DNA of 28,526 nt from UBA7374 sp965660635 (lineage in GTDB: Bacteria; Verrucomicrobiota; Verrucomicrobiia; Opitutales; Coraliomargaritaceae): assembly GCA_965660635.1 (NCBI GenBank), contig CBFIAS010000028.1:1-28526 (forward strand), given 5' to 3'. Made by a program: the position numbers and the translations under genes. A model generated the notes under the pieces. That model worked only from the letters and a program-made list of their open reading frames with translations. It did no database searches and was not told the DNA's origin. Positions 13,955 to 21,684 of this stretch are shown one piece after another (position 1 is the stretch's first letter; each line of letters opens with the position of its first letter).

Positions 13955-15103
13955 CTAGTGGCGGGCGGCACGGACGATCCAGTAGAGCGCGGCTGCCTGA
14001 AAAAGCAAGTTGGGCAGCCAGACCAGCAGGTCGGGCCGGAGAGCTGGATTGTTTTCCAGCCAGGTGACGACGATGATGAGGAAGTAGTAGCTCATGGCGA
14101 TGGCCAGGGCTATGGCGAGGTTGGCATAGGTCTCCTTGCGTCCGGCCTGGATGGCCAGGGGAATGCCGAAAAGGGCGAGCGAGAAGGTGGAAAATGCCAT
14201 GGCGCAGTTTTTCTGAATCTGCACCTGTGCCCGCATGCGCTGGGGCGAGATGCCGCCCTCCCCGCTTGCGGCTTCCCCGGCGAGTGCCTCGCGGCGCAGG
14301 GCCATGAGCTGGGAGAAATCCATGTGGCTGATCTTGAGGCCGCGCTTGTGGCGCTTGCCAAGTACCTTGTCGAGGGGCAGGGAGAAATCAGTTTGCTCGA
14401 AGAATATGGTCTGCATGCTGCCGTTACCGAAGTCTTCCGGGGCGGACTCGTCGCGCAGTTCTGCGGTGGCGTCACGCACACGGAGGATGAGTTCGCCGGA
14501 TCCGGCGTCGAACGCGAGGTGGCCGGAGGCGGCGCGGACAAAGCGCTTGACCTGCTTCTCCTCGTCCAGCTCCCACACCCAGAAGTCGCGCATCCGGTCT
14601 CCCTCCCGGGAGCCAAGGTAGATGATGTAACCGGGAAACTCGTTGATGAAGCGCTTCTCCTCGATGAAGTCGAGCGGGTTGTCAGTGATAGCACGGGTCA
14701 ATAGCGTGCGGGCGGCGACTTTGGAGCGGGGGGCGAAGTGCAGGTTGACGAGGATGCCGCAGACCATGCCGACAAAGGCGATGCAGACGACCGGTGCAGC
14801 AACCTGGTAGAGGCTCCACCCAGCGGATTTCATGGCAATGATCTCCCGCTGGGAGGAGAGCCGCCCAAGGGCGACGAGCGTGCCGGTGAGGATGGCGAGA
14901 GGCAGCGCGTAAGCGGCCACATAGGGAATGAGCAGGCCGATCAGGCGGAAGAAGGTCAGGGCATCCAGCTTGCCGGCAGCGAGCAGGCCGATCATGTCAC
15001 GCAGCGCGTTGCCCGCGAGCAGCACAAAGATGAAGAGCGCCATGGCGAGGAAGGTGGCCATGAGGATCTCCTTGAATAGGTGCCGGTGAAACAGCTTCAG
15101 CAT
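13955..15103 (-). CDS. LptF/LptG-family permease (YjgP/YjgQ)
   Basis: This inner-membrane subunit belongs to the lipopolysaccharide transport ABC system LptB2FG, which extracts LPS for transfer to the outer membrane. The 382-aa protein has a short cytoplasmic start, MLKLFHRHLFKEILMATFLAMALFIFVLL. It then has two further helices, including LIPYVAAYALPLAILTGTLVALGRLSSQREIIAMKSAGWS with the conserved coupling-helix segment. A large beta-rich periplasmic domain of about 170 residues follows, and then three C-terminal helices from AMAFSTFSLALFGIPLAIQ. The Arg-Lys-rich QAGRKET loop is typical of the family. Whether it is the F or G paralogue cannot be told. It leads the folate genes (34-base gap to pabB). 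The start is ATG at 15103; the upstream open frame is not family-like. Confidence 0.88.
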   Translation of the reverse strand: MLKLFHRHLFKEILMATFLAMALFIFVLLAGNALRDMIGLLAAGKLDALTFFRLIGLLIPYVAAYALPLAILTGTLVALGRLSSQREIIAMKSAGWSLYQVAAPVVCIAFVGMVCGILVNLHFAPRSKVAARTLLTRAITDNPLDFIEEKRFINEFPGYIIYLGSREGDRMRDFWVWELDEEKQVKRFVRAASGHLAFDAGSGELILRVRDATAELRDESAPEDFGNGSMQTIFFEQTDFSLPLDKVLGKRHKRGLKISHMDFSQLMALRREALAGEAASGEGGISPQRMRAQVQIQKNCAMAFSTFSLALFGIPLAIQAGRKETYANLAIALAIAMSYYFLIIVVTWLENNPALRPDLLVWLPNLLFQAAALYWIVRAARH

Positions 15104-15237
15104 TGGTTGACGAAGAGATGTGTTGAAAAACTGACAGGCTGAACGGGGTATGGACAAGCCGCAAGCGTGGAGCGGGCGCGGTCTTTTTCGGAATTTCACC
15201 CTTCACAGCGGGAGTTTGCCGGTGCACTCTGGCTAAC

Positions 15238-15807
15238 ATGGATGCAAAAGAAGAAGAGGTGATCCAACTTTTCCGGGAAAGCGGGGCTTTGCTGGAGGGG
15301 CATTTTCTCCTGCGCTCGGGTCTGCACAGCGCGCATTTCTTCCAGTGCGCACAGGTCTGCCAATACATGGACAAGGTGACCCGGCTGGCTGAACTGATGG
15401 TGCCGAAGCTGGATGGCTACGGAGCGCGCACGGTGGTCGGGCCAGCCATGGGCGGTTTGGTCATTGCACAGGAGGTGGCCCGCCAGATGGGCCTGCGCTA
15501 CGTTTTTTTGGAAAAGGTGGAAGATCGCCTCGCGCTGCGGCGGAATTTCGCCTTCGAGCCGGGCGAGAAAGTGCTGATCCTGGAGGATGTCATCACACGG
15601 GGCGGTCGCGTGATCGAGGCCATTGATGAATGCCGGAGGCATGGGGCCGAGCCAGTCGCGGTTGGTGTGATCGTCGATCGCAGTAACGGGGCGACCCGTT
15701 TTGATGTGCCGCACCACAGCCTGGCGCAACTGAGTTTCCCGACTTACGAGGCAGACAAGCTGCCGCCTGAACTGCAGGGGACGAAAGCCGTGAAGCCGGG
15801 CAGTTGA
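15238..15807 (+). CDS. pyrE: Orotate phosphoribosyltransferase
   Basis: The enzyme joins orotate to PRPP to give orotidine monophosphate in pyrimidine synthesis. The protein is 189 aa. It shows HFLLRSGLHSAHFFQCAQV near residues 22-40, VVGPAMGGLVIAQEVARQMG, FLEKVEDRLALRRNF with the flexible-loop Lys and Arg residues, and the PRPP loop KVLILEDVITRGGRVIEAI (residues about 110-128). In the loop RGG replaces the more common TGGS. It stands alone, divergent from the LptF-like gene with a 134-base gap. No Shine-Dalgarno site is visible before the ATG. Confidence 0.94.
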   Translation: MDAKEEEVIQLFRESGALLEGHFLLRSGLHSAHFFQCAQVCQYMDKVTRLAELMVPKLDGYGARTVVGPAMGGLVIAQEVARQMGLRYVFLEKVEDRLALRRNFAFEPGEKVLILEDVITRGGRVIEAIDECRRHGAEPVAVGVIVDRSNGATRFDVPHHSLAQLSFPTYEADKLPPELQGTKAVKPGS

Positions 15808-16015
15808 CGAAGTGCGCACCTGTACAAATCGCCAGGAATTGCGCCCGGTGTCCGTGAAGCTGCGCACCGCTCACTGAAGTTCACGCCTTCTTGAAGGCTC
15901 TTTAAGGCAAAATTAATACGTTCATCTATCATTTTGGTTTCTTTCCATGGCATCAATCTTTCTAAACAAAAGTGTTACCCATGTCCTGAACCTGTACCGC
16001 CCCAAGGGGCGGGAT

Positions 16016-16044
16016 CTGCGCTCATCCGTGGATCTGTGGATTCT
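16016..16044. repeat. Dispersed intergenic repeat, second copy
   Basis: This is the reverse-complement partner of bases 1-29, with 25 of 29 positions identical. The core reads 'tccgtggatctgtgga'. It lies in the gene-poor stretch after pyrE. Confidence 0.5.
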
Positions 16045-16139
16045 CATACGGAGCACGAGCAGGACGTGTTTTATCTCGGGGAGAGCGGCGTAATGGACTT
16101 CCTCGCCTGTTCCGCGAAGTCTTTGCGGCACTTCGCGCG

Positions 16140-16161
16140 CAATAGTGCAATAGTGCAATAG
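16140..16161. repeat. Short tandem repeat CAATAGTG
   Basis: CAATAGTG is present twice in perfect tandem, followed by a partial third copy CAATAG. It directly follows a 'gcggcacttcgcgcg' word of the dispersed repeat type. It may vary in copy number between strains. Confidence 0.6.
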
Positions 16162-16219
16162 AACAGAAAGCTCCTGAGCAAGCATCTGCTCCGGCCCAGG
16201 GTAACGACGATGCACAAAA

Positions 16220-16300
16220 AAGGTGCTCAGTCCCGCTCAACTTTTTGCACATTGCTAACCTTCAATCAGTTGAACACTACCTTTTGGAACTGAGCACCTT
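16220..16300. mobile_element. 81-bp element with perfect 12-bp inverted ends (MITE-like)
   Basis: AAGGTGCTCAGT at 16220-16231 is mirrored exactly by ACTGAGCACCTT at 16289-16300. Inside, TCAAC (16237-16241) and GTTGA (16269-16273) can form a second stem. The element is too short to encode a transposase and no T-run follows the right arm. A miniature inverted-repeat element mobilised by a transposase elsewhere is the simplest reading. A folded RNA or a recombination site are alternatives. I could not see a clear target-site duplication, so the mobile call is tentative. Confidence 0.4.
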
Positions 16301-16722
16301 AACCCAACATAGTGTGGGCATTTAACTTTTCAAGAAATAAAGCACTACCATTAGTCGCCATACCAAATACAGGGGAAAAGGTTTGCTGATCTTTTCGCAT
16401 CCAGTGCGGGTAGGCATGGCAAGGCGGATGCAGCGGATTGAGCTGAAGCCCATCCGATACGCGAAGAGGGCAAAGGGAGATTTATTGGCCAATCATGAGG
16501 AATGTATCCTGATTATTCTGCCATCAATTATCCTGCCAGATTGATTCTGAACCGAACGTAATACCACCTTGCCATTGGTTTGGCGGGCTGTTTTGCGAAG
16601 TCTTTGCGGTGATGAAACCAGTACGCTCTTCCGTAAACATCCGTACCGTTACCGGGGATCGCCGATGAACTAAAATGATCCGGGCAAAGGCGCATCAAAG
16701 AAAGGAATATGAGTATCCTGCC

Positions 16723-17295
16723 TTACCACTGGAAGCTGGAATAGCTGAGAAGTATTTTACCGACGACGGCCAATACAATCGCGACAGCACCTGCAAGCAG
16801 GAACAAGCGCTTAAAGACGACCTTGTCCCATAGCCAATAATCCAGCAGACCCCGCTTGCAGTGGGGACAATCAACGGCTCTCATCGATACTTGGCCTTCG
16901 CAATACGGACAGGCTACTTTAAAGGGAGAAAACTTTGCAAGCCGGCCTGGGCGGGCATTTCCTGCACCTGCGCCTGCAACCGCGCCGTTAGCCGACTCCA
17001 TGCCGGGAACGCGGCGCTCAAAGGGAGGGATCACCAGAGGACCGAGCGCGCGCGGACACTGGGAGGGTGCCAATTCACCCTTCTTTTTTACAGTGGCACT
17101 CTGCGGGATGAAAGTTGAATCCGCATTTGCTGGTTCCGGTACCGGCGAACAGCCTTCATCCGCTAGCACGGGACTAGAAATCGGGGAAGAGACCGGTCGT
17201 TTACTACGGGCTATCCTCGCTCCCGCCTTGAGATGGTGTGAACGTCTCGGAGTGCGTTGCATAACATAATTCATAGCATGAATAGTATAGTTCAT
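16723..17295 (-). CDS. Zinc-ribbon protein with C-terminal transmembrane helix, function unknown
   Basis: The predicted protein is 190 aa. Residues 1-125 are low-complexity, basic and rich in Pro, Ala, Ser and Gly, and look disordered. Residues 129-146 form a zinc ribbon with two CxxC knuckles (CPYC at 129-132, CPHC at 143-146). A hydrophobic helix at about 164-184 (RLFLLAGAVAIVLAVVGKILL) ends the protein, so it is probably tail-anchored with the zinc ribbon in the cytoplasm. In-frame ATGs at 17274 and 17262 are alternative starts. It is transcribed away from the FHA gene across an AT-rich, repeat-bearing gap and may belong to the same system. The function is not recognised. Confidence 0.65.
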   Translation of the reverse strand: MNYTIHAMNYVMQRTPRRSHHLKAGARIARSKRPVSSPISSPVLADEGCSPVPEPANADSTFIPQSATVKKKGELAPSQCPRALGPLVIPPFERRVPGMESANGAVAGAGAGNARPGRLAKFSPFKVACPYCEGQVSMRAVDCPHCKRGLLDYWLWDKVVFKRLFLLAGAVAIVLAVVGKILLSYSSFQW

Positions 17296-17297
17296 TC

Positions 17298-17519
17298 AAG
17301 GTAAGTAACATACTATTACTCGCCAATTGTTTAATTACTATATGAATTCGGGAGACATCCAAGGATATAGCGAACCCGGGGTAGTCTTTAGCGATTCGTT
17401 AACAATTCTCCCAAGTCTTTCTGTGGGGCTCTAGCAGCGTATCCAAGGTATGGAACCCGATGATGGCCGCCCCCGGCATAGCATCCCGGAATAATATAGG
17501 TAGTTAACATTACTCGCCA
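17298..17519. repeat. Two interleaved direct-repeat pairs in the divergent intergenic region
   Basis: One repeat, 'AGGTA.GTAACAT' plus 'TTACTCGCCA', occurs at 17298-17325 and, slightly shortened, at 17498-17519. A second, ATCCAAGG plus GAACCCG, occurs at 17357-17379 and 17441-17459. All copies lie in the same orientation, in order 1-2-2-1. The region 17296-17648 has no gene, is AT-rich at its edges, and separates the zinc-ribbon gene from the FHA gene. The repeats could be regulator sites or a decayed duplication. Confidence 0.45.
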
Positions 17520-17648
17520 TAAGTGGTAAATTCCTTTATTATTTCGGATAATTTCCTATTTTAGCTTCATTGAGGTCAGGTTGAGGTTAGCAGCCATCAA
17601 CCGGCATCGCAAGGACAAGCAAGACGAGAAAACGAACCCTGAAACAAC

Positions 17649-18257
17649 ATGTCCCGAAAGAAGAAGACAAAGAATGCCACGACCGGCATGATAATGATCT
17701 CCGAGCGTGCCAGCGTGCTTAGCGTCCAGCGGATCCGATCGCCGGAGCGCCCCCCCAAAGACGAGGCATCCGTTGACCCGATGGCCATCAACCATTCGGA
17801 GCGGGAGCCTACAGCCAGCGGGGGCGGAAAATCACCAAAGGGAACGACTACTTACCGGGTCTGGATCGATCCGGCCAGCCCAACCATGCGCTCGCAGGCA
17901 GGATTCAAACGGCGTGAACTGCTTGGAGAGAGAACAACCATCGGGCGCCGTTCGATCCGCGAGAGGGTAATGGCGGATCTATCCATCGAGGAAAATTCCC
18001 CCTACACCATTTCACGGGAGCACTGCGAGATCGCAGTTTGCGACGGGCAGGTCGTACTGACCGATCTGGGCAGCCACTACGGGACGCATGTCAACGAGAC
18101 ACCGCTCGGCCGAGCCTGTGGAGCCCCGGAATCGATCCGGCTGTCAGCGGGCAGGCATCTCGTGGCCCTTGGGCCACCGGATTGCGGCAACTATTTCCAC
18201 GTGACCGTGAGTGAATGCGGATTCCAGGAGGAGGGCATGGAGGACATGCCCGCTTAG
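17649..18257 (+). CDS. FHA-domain protein
   Basis: The 202-aa soluble protein has a forkhead-associated domain, which binds phosphothreonine peptides. Residues 1-68 are basic and probably disordered. The FHA core spans about 68-195. It has GERTTIGRRSI (the GR at 99-100), SPYTISREHCEIAVCDGQVVLTDLGS with the Ser-x-x-His signature at 122-125, and HYGTHVNETPLG with the conserved Asn149. All residues usually needed for phosphopeptide contact look present. Ser/Thr kinase genes are not seen in the window, so its partner must be elsewhere. It starts a plus-strand series of seven genes. The ATG at 17649 has no clear Shine-Dalgarno site. Confidence 0.88.
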   Translation: MSRKKKTKNATTGMIMISERASVLSVQRIRSPERPPKDEASVDPMAINHSEREPTASGGGKSPKGTTTYRVWIDPASPTMRSQAGFKRRELLGERTTIGRRSIRERVMADLSIEENSPYTISREHCEIAVCDGQVVLTDLGSHYGTHVNETPLGRACGAPESIRLSAGRHLVALGPPDCGNYFHVTVSECGFQEEGMEDMPA

Positions 18258-18306
18258 GGCCTTAGGTGAAGGTCTCCCGACATAACAACAAGGAGTTGAA
18301 CAAATC

Positions 18307-19032
18307 ATGAAGAAAGAATGCACAATCGTTTTCAAGTCGCAGTCCGGGCAACGCCTGAACCTAAGTGATCGCTCCTGCACCCCGGGAATGCATGACCGGT
18401 CCCAGATGCATGAACCTGGCACCTCGTTCCTTGAATTCCACAAGCAGGGATGCAGCGGAGCGAACGAACGGGCTGCAACAACAGAATACCAGCCGGATCT
18501 TGTCCGGAGCAGACTGGGTCCGGTCATCGGTTTTTTCGCCGACATGCCCTCATTTGAGCAAGTGACCATCATTGTAACCAGTTCCGGGGACAGCAAACAT
18601 GTCATCACCATGAGTTCGCAGGCGGCCGTTGTCCGGTTGCTCCCCTACCTCTTTGAAGGTTATGGAGAAAACCTCGTCCGGATGCCCCGGATCAACTTCT
18701 CGCTCGACACGCATCCCTTTCTCAAGACCGGCTGGATCCAGCAGGAATTGCATTTCATCATCACCCGTGAGCTTCTCAACTACAGTGGCGCTGAGCCGCT
18801 GGAGCGGGTATTGGCAGCTGTAAAAGCCAACTTCCAGAAGAAGCTCGAGGTCCTTTACTGCCTGCATAACCACGTGGTCTCCCTGGAGAGCCAATGCAGC
18901 CCCCTATGCAACGGCTTGGCCACTGCCATCATGTGCGTGGAGTACATCCTGCTCAACCCTCGCGAAGTGCTGGAGCGCATGTTCACGGACGAAACGCAGC
19001 AAGAACCGGACGAGGGGGAGTGCAGCGAATAA
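18307..19032 (+). CDS. Hypothetical protein, unrecognised family
   Basis: I do not recognise this 241-aa protein. It has no signal peptide and no membrane helix. Residues about 75-110 (GPVIGFFADMPSFEQVTIIVTSSGDSKHVITMS) look like alternating strands. The C-terminal half from about 140 is helical (QQELHFIITRELLNYSGAEPLERVLAAVKANFQKKLEVLYCLHNHV), with an acidic tail. A good Shine-Dalgarno sequence AAGGAG lies about a dozen bases before the ATG, which supports real translation. It follows the FHA gene by 49 bases and precedes the first AraC regulator by 37, so it probably belongs to the same transcript. Confidence 0.7.
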   Translation: MKKECTIVFKSQSGQRLNLSDRSCTPGMHDRSQMHEPGTSFLEFHKQGCSGANERAATTEYQPDLVRSRLGPVIGFFADMPSFEQVTIIVTSSGDSKHVITMSSQAAVVRLLPYLFEGYGENLVRMPRINFSLDTHPFLKTGWIQQELHFIITRELLNYSGAEPLERVLAAVKANFQKKLEVLYCLHNHVVSLESQCSPLCNGLATAIMCVEYILLNPREVLERMFTDETQQEPDEGECSE

Positions 19033-19069
19033 CCAGCCCGCGGATCCCTTCACCTGCTGTGACTTGTTC

Positions 19070-20209
19070 ATGCCACAAGTAAAAAAGAGGATCGGCGCGC
19101 GGCCGGGCAAGCCGTCAGCACTCCGGAGCGAAATTCCGGGATTGATGGACTCGCTGGCCCAGCAGCCTTCCCCAAGCAGCCACATGCCCGAGCTGCCCAC
19201 CGTTTCGACGTCAATCTTCAAGCAATTGCTCGATGGCTTCGACATACGCGGCATCCCCTACGCAAGTGAGCTGGGACGGTTCAACCTGTCCAAGGGGCTC
19301 GCGTCCTTCCCCGGCAGGTTGCCCGCTTGCAGCTTTTACAGATTTGCCGAGGAAGTCGTCGACAATTCCGGGTCTCACGAATTCGGCTTCGACGAGCCGG
19401 TGCACAGTTCGCCAGCGCAACTGATCCTGCTCGGGGCCAGCCGCCGCGCGCCCGTGCTCGGATCGCTCATGCAATGCGCCGGGCGCTGCTACGGCAATCA
19501 TACCGACCTTGCCCGCGCGGGCATATGGACGAATCCTGACGGGGGCATCTGGTTTGGCATGCACCTCCATCCATCGATCCAACCGGAAATCCTCTGGCCC
19601 TACCACGGCATCCACCTCTCCCTGCTTATTCAAATCATCCGCTACGCGGAGCCCCAGGACTGGCTGCCGCAGCAAATCATCCTCCCTCTGGAAGCAAGCG
19701 GTCTGCGGCACGTGCCGCGCTGGTTCAATCAATGCTCCATCCTTTTCCGGGAAGGCATCACCGCCGTGCGGGTGGACGCCGCCAGCCTCGACAAGCCCAA
19801 CATTGCCTACCTCCGGGCAGTCCGTCACCTCGCAGACCTGAAGCCTTCCCACCATATGCCGGGCTACAACACCAGAGGGCTCCCAACGGCGACGCAGAAC
19901 ATGGAATCCGTGCTCCTCACTTTTCTGCGGGCCACCCAGTCCGCACCGAGCTACCATCTCATGGCCGAGATGTTTGGAATCAGCGAACGGACGCTGAACC
20001 GCAAGCTCCAGGCAGAAGGCCAGAACTACCGTGGTCTCGTCCGCAAGGTGCGCATCGAACTCTCCAAAGGATACCTGAAAGATTCCAACGCCAAGATCCA
20101 GACTATTGCCAACATGTTGGGCTACCCGCGCTGCAGCAGCTTTATACGGTCCTTCCAGGAACTAACCGGCATGTCTCCGACAGAGTACCGCCTGAATGGC
20201 AGGCCCTGA
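19070..20209 (+). CDS. AraC-family transcriptional regulator, first of a tandem pair
   Basis: The 379-aa protein begins at the ATG at 19070. Residues 1-40 are basic and Pro/Ser-rich. Residues about 45-265 have the pattern of the AraC 'arabinose-binding-like' N-terminal domain (IFKQLLDGFDIRGIPYASELGRFNLSKGL ... SLLIQIIRYAEPQDWLPQQIILPLEASGLRHVPRWF). The last 85 residues hold the AraC helix-turn-helix pair: LMAEMFGISERTLNRKLQAEGQNYRGLVRKVRIE, then IQTIANMLGYPRCSSFIRSFQELTGMSPTEYR. It shares this layout with the next gene but is clearly divergent. Its likely targets are its own cluster. Confidence 0.85.
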   Translation: MPQVKKRIGARPGKPSALRSEIPGLMDSLAQQPSPSSHMPELPTVSTSIFKQLLDGFDIRGIPYASELGRFNLSKGLASFPGRLPACSFYRFAEEVVDNSGSHEFGFDEPVHSSPAQLILLGASRRAPVLGSLMQCAGRCYGNHTDLARAGIWTNPDGGIWFGMHLHPSIQPEILWPYHGIHLSLLIQIIRYAEPQDWLPQQIILPLEASGLRHVPRWFNQCSILFREGITAVRVDAASLDKPNIAYLRAVRHLADLKPSHHMPGYNTRGLPTATQNMESVLLTFLRATQSAPSYHLMAEMFGISERTLNRKLQAEGQNYRGLVRKVRIELSKGYLKDSNAKIQTIANMLGYPRCSSFIRSFQELTGMSPTEYRLNGRP

Positions 20210-20382
20210 GAGGCGGGGGCGGCACAACGGGCCGCCAGAACGCAGGTCGATGGCCCCCGGAAGGCTACATAGAAAAGCGAAGCTTTCTGCTGGCCAGAGG
20301 CATCCAACCGGCTAAATTAGGAATACTAGAAATTTCCGCAAAGTACTCCTTGGCCACCTGCCTCTGCACACTGGCTCGCTGG

Positions 20383-21423
20383 ATGAAGCCTTTACCAACA
20401 ATAGAAGCCTGCCACTTGCTTCCTCTTGTGCGATTCCTTGACACCCAAGGGATCGAAAGCCGCAAATACCTCGGGGACTCGAACATCCCAGAGGAGTTGC
20501 TCAATCGGCCTTTCTACCGGATCAGCAAGCACCAATACTTCGAGTTTCATAACCGGATCGCCTCGGAGCATCCACTACCGAACGCCTTGGACTGCATCGG
20601 AGGCTTACTCACCGACAACCAGCTGCACGCGGTTATCCCGGCTTTGCGGCATTCCCCCACCCTGCTCTGCCTGATCCGCCAGTACGCAGGTTTTCTCGGG
20701 CGCAGCGCGGATTTTGGAACCCTCGTGCTTCGGGCAGATCCGGTTGAGCCGGCGCAGGCCTGGCTCCAGTACAGCGCCAGCGGAGACCATTTGGACAAGG
20801 AACGGGGTGTGGTTTGGCAAATCCACCTGGCAAGCCTGGTCCAGATCATCCGCCTTTGCGGAGGAAGTGACTGGACCCCCCCCTGCCTGGCCCTGCAAGC
20901 GGACTTGCTGGGAACCATTCACCTGCCCGCCGGGCTGCGCAACATACCGGTAGGGGTGGCTCCCTCGGGAGTGGCTATCCGCTTTCCACTTGGCTGGCTC
21001 TGGCATTGTCCTTCCTTTCCAGACGCAGCCGCGACGGAGGCGACTGCAAAAAGCGGAGGAGCACATCGCGAAACCATTCCCGCGCAGCCGGAATCCTTCG
21101 GCAGCTCGCTCTACACCATTCTCGAAAGCCAACTCAAGGCTGTCCATTATTGCCCGACCTACGAGGAAGCCGCGGAAATTTGCAACCTGAGCACGCGAAG
21201 CCTCAACCGCATGCTGAACAATGAGGGCACCAACTACCGTGAACTGGTAGGAGCGGCCCGCTATAATCGAGCCAGGGTGCTGCTTGAATCCGACCCGCTG
21301 ATGAAAGTCGAGACGGTGGCCAACCTCCTCGGATACCAGCAATTGCCCGCCTTCGTTCGCGCCTTCAAGAGCATGGCCGGAGTGAGTCCAAGCCGCTACC
21401 GGGCCAATCTGGCAGCAGCCTGA
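20383..21423 (+). CDS. AraC-family transcriptional regulator, second of a tandem pair
   Basis: The 346-aa protein begins at MKPLPTIEACHLLPLVRFLDTQGIESRKYLG, the typical first helices of the AraC arabinose-binding-like domain. The frame is open upstream to 19732, but there it lies over the preceding gene and does not look like protein. The N-terminal domain runs to about residue 210. The C-terminal 85 residues are the DNA-binding domain: AAEICNLSTRSLNRMLNNEGTNYRELVGAARYNRARVLL, then VETVANLLGYQQLPAFVRAFKSMAGVSPSRYR. It lies 173 bases after the first regulator. That gap holds nothing recognisable. Probably an old duplicate with its own ligand. Confidence 0.82.
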   Translation: MKPLPTIEACHLLPLVRFLDTQGIESRKYLGDSNIPEELLNRPFYRISKHQYFEFHNRIASEHPLPNALDCIGGLLTDNQLHAVIPALRHSPTLLCLIRQYAGFLGRSADFGTLVLRADPVEPAQAWLQYSASGDHLDKERGVVWQIHLASLVQIIRLCGGSDWTPPCLALQADLLGTIHLPAGLRNIPVGVAPSGVAIRFPLGWLWHCPSFPDAAATEATAKSGGAHRETIPAQPESFGSSLYTILESQLKAVHYCPTYEEAAEICNLSTRSLNRMLNNEGTNYRELVGAARYNRARVLLESDPLMKVETVANLLGYQQLPAFVRAFKSMAGVSPSRYRANLAAA

Positions 21424-21572
21424 TGCCATCCAGCCCAGCCACTCCATCTCGAAAAACATGATCCGGATAGCTCGCAACACAGGCAAAGAATACACCGCAC
21501 CATGCCCAGCACCCTGAATAAACAAAGCCGGATGCGTCCGCTGCGGCATAACTATTAACACGAAGCATAGTG

Positions 21573-21611
21573 ATTCAGGCTGAATAAGATAAAAAATTAA
21601 GGCTTTATACT
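21573..21611 (+). promoter_or_regulatory. Palindrome and -10-like box before the membrane protein gene
   Basis: ATTCAGGCTGAAT (21573-21585) is a perfect 13-base palindrome around a central G, in an AT-rich tract. TATACT (21606-21611) follows and resembles a -10 box. A matching -35 is not clear, so an activator-dependent promoter is conceivable. The rest of 21424-21627 is featureless. Confidence 0.35.
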
Positions 21612-21684
21612 CATACTTTGGCGGGAAATGGAAATTCCTATCGATTGCCCTCAAAGGGTAACAGGAGAAAATGAAGCCAACCTA

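Larger units (their letters stand above)
15808..16722. other. Gene-poor region with repeat relics
   Basis: No convincing gene is seen in these 915 bases. It holds a GCACCTGTACAA box (15816-15827) shared with 28470-28481 and a copy of the repeat found at 1-29. It also has an 8-bp tandem repeat, two 'gcgaagtctttgcgg' words (about 16110 and 16598), and an 81-bp element with inverted ends. An open frame from 16416 to 16544 could encode 42 residues but resembles nothing I recognise. The density of degenerate repeats suggests decayed DNA between a housekeeping block and an accessory block. Confidence 0.6.

Noticed and set aside
16235..16275. Integron attC-like pair (GCTCAAC ... GTTGAAC)
   Set aside because: The pair fits the core-site consensus, but spacing is too short for attC, the larger 12-bp arms lie outside it, and no integrase or cassette genes are near.
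16416..16544. 42-codon plus-strand frame (MARRMQRIELKPIRYAKRAK...)
   Set aside because: No Shine-Dalgarno site, no family resemblance, and sits among decayed repeats; too little to call a gene.
19732..20382. N-terminal extension of the second AraC gene
   Set aside because: It overlaps the first AraC gene in another frame and is Pro/Arg-rich shadow sequence; family similarity starts at 20383.
20605..21654. 349-residue minus-strand frame opposite the second AraC gene
   Set aside because: Antisense to a protein with a complete AraC HTH domain; no recognisable features of its own.
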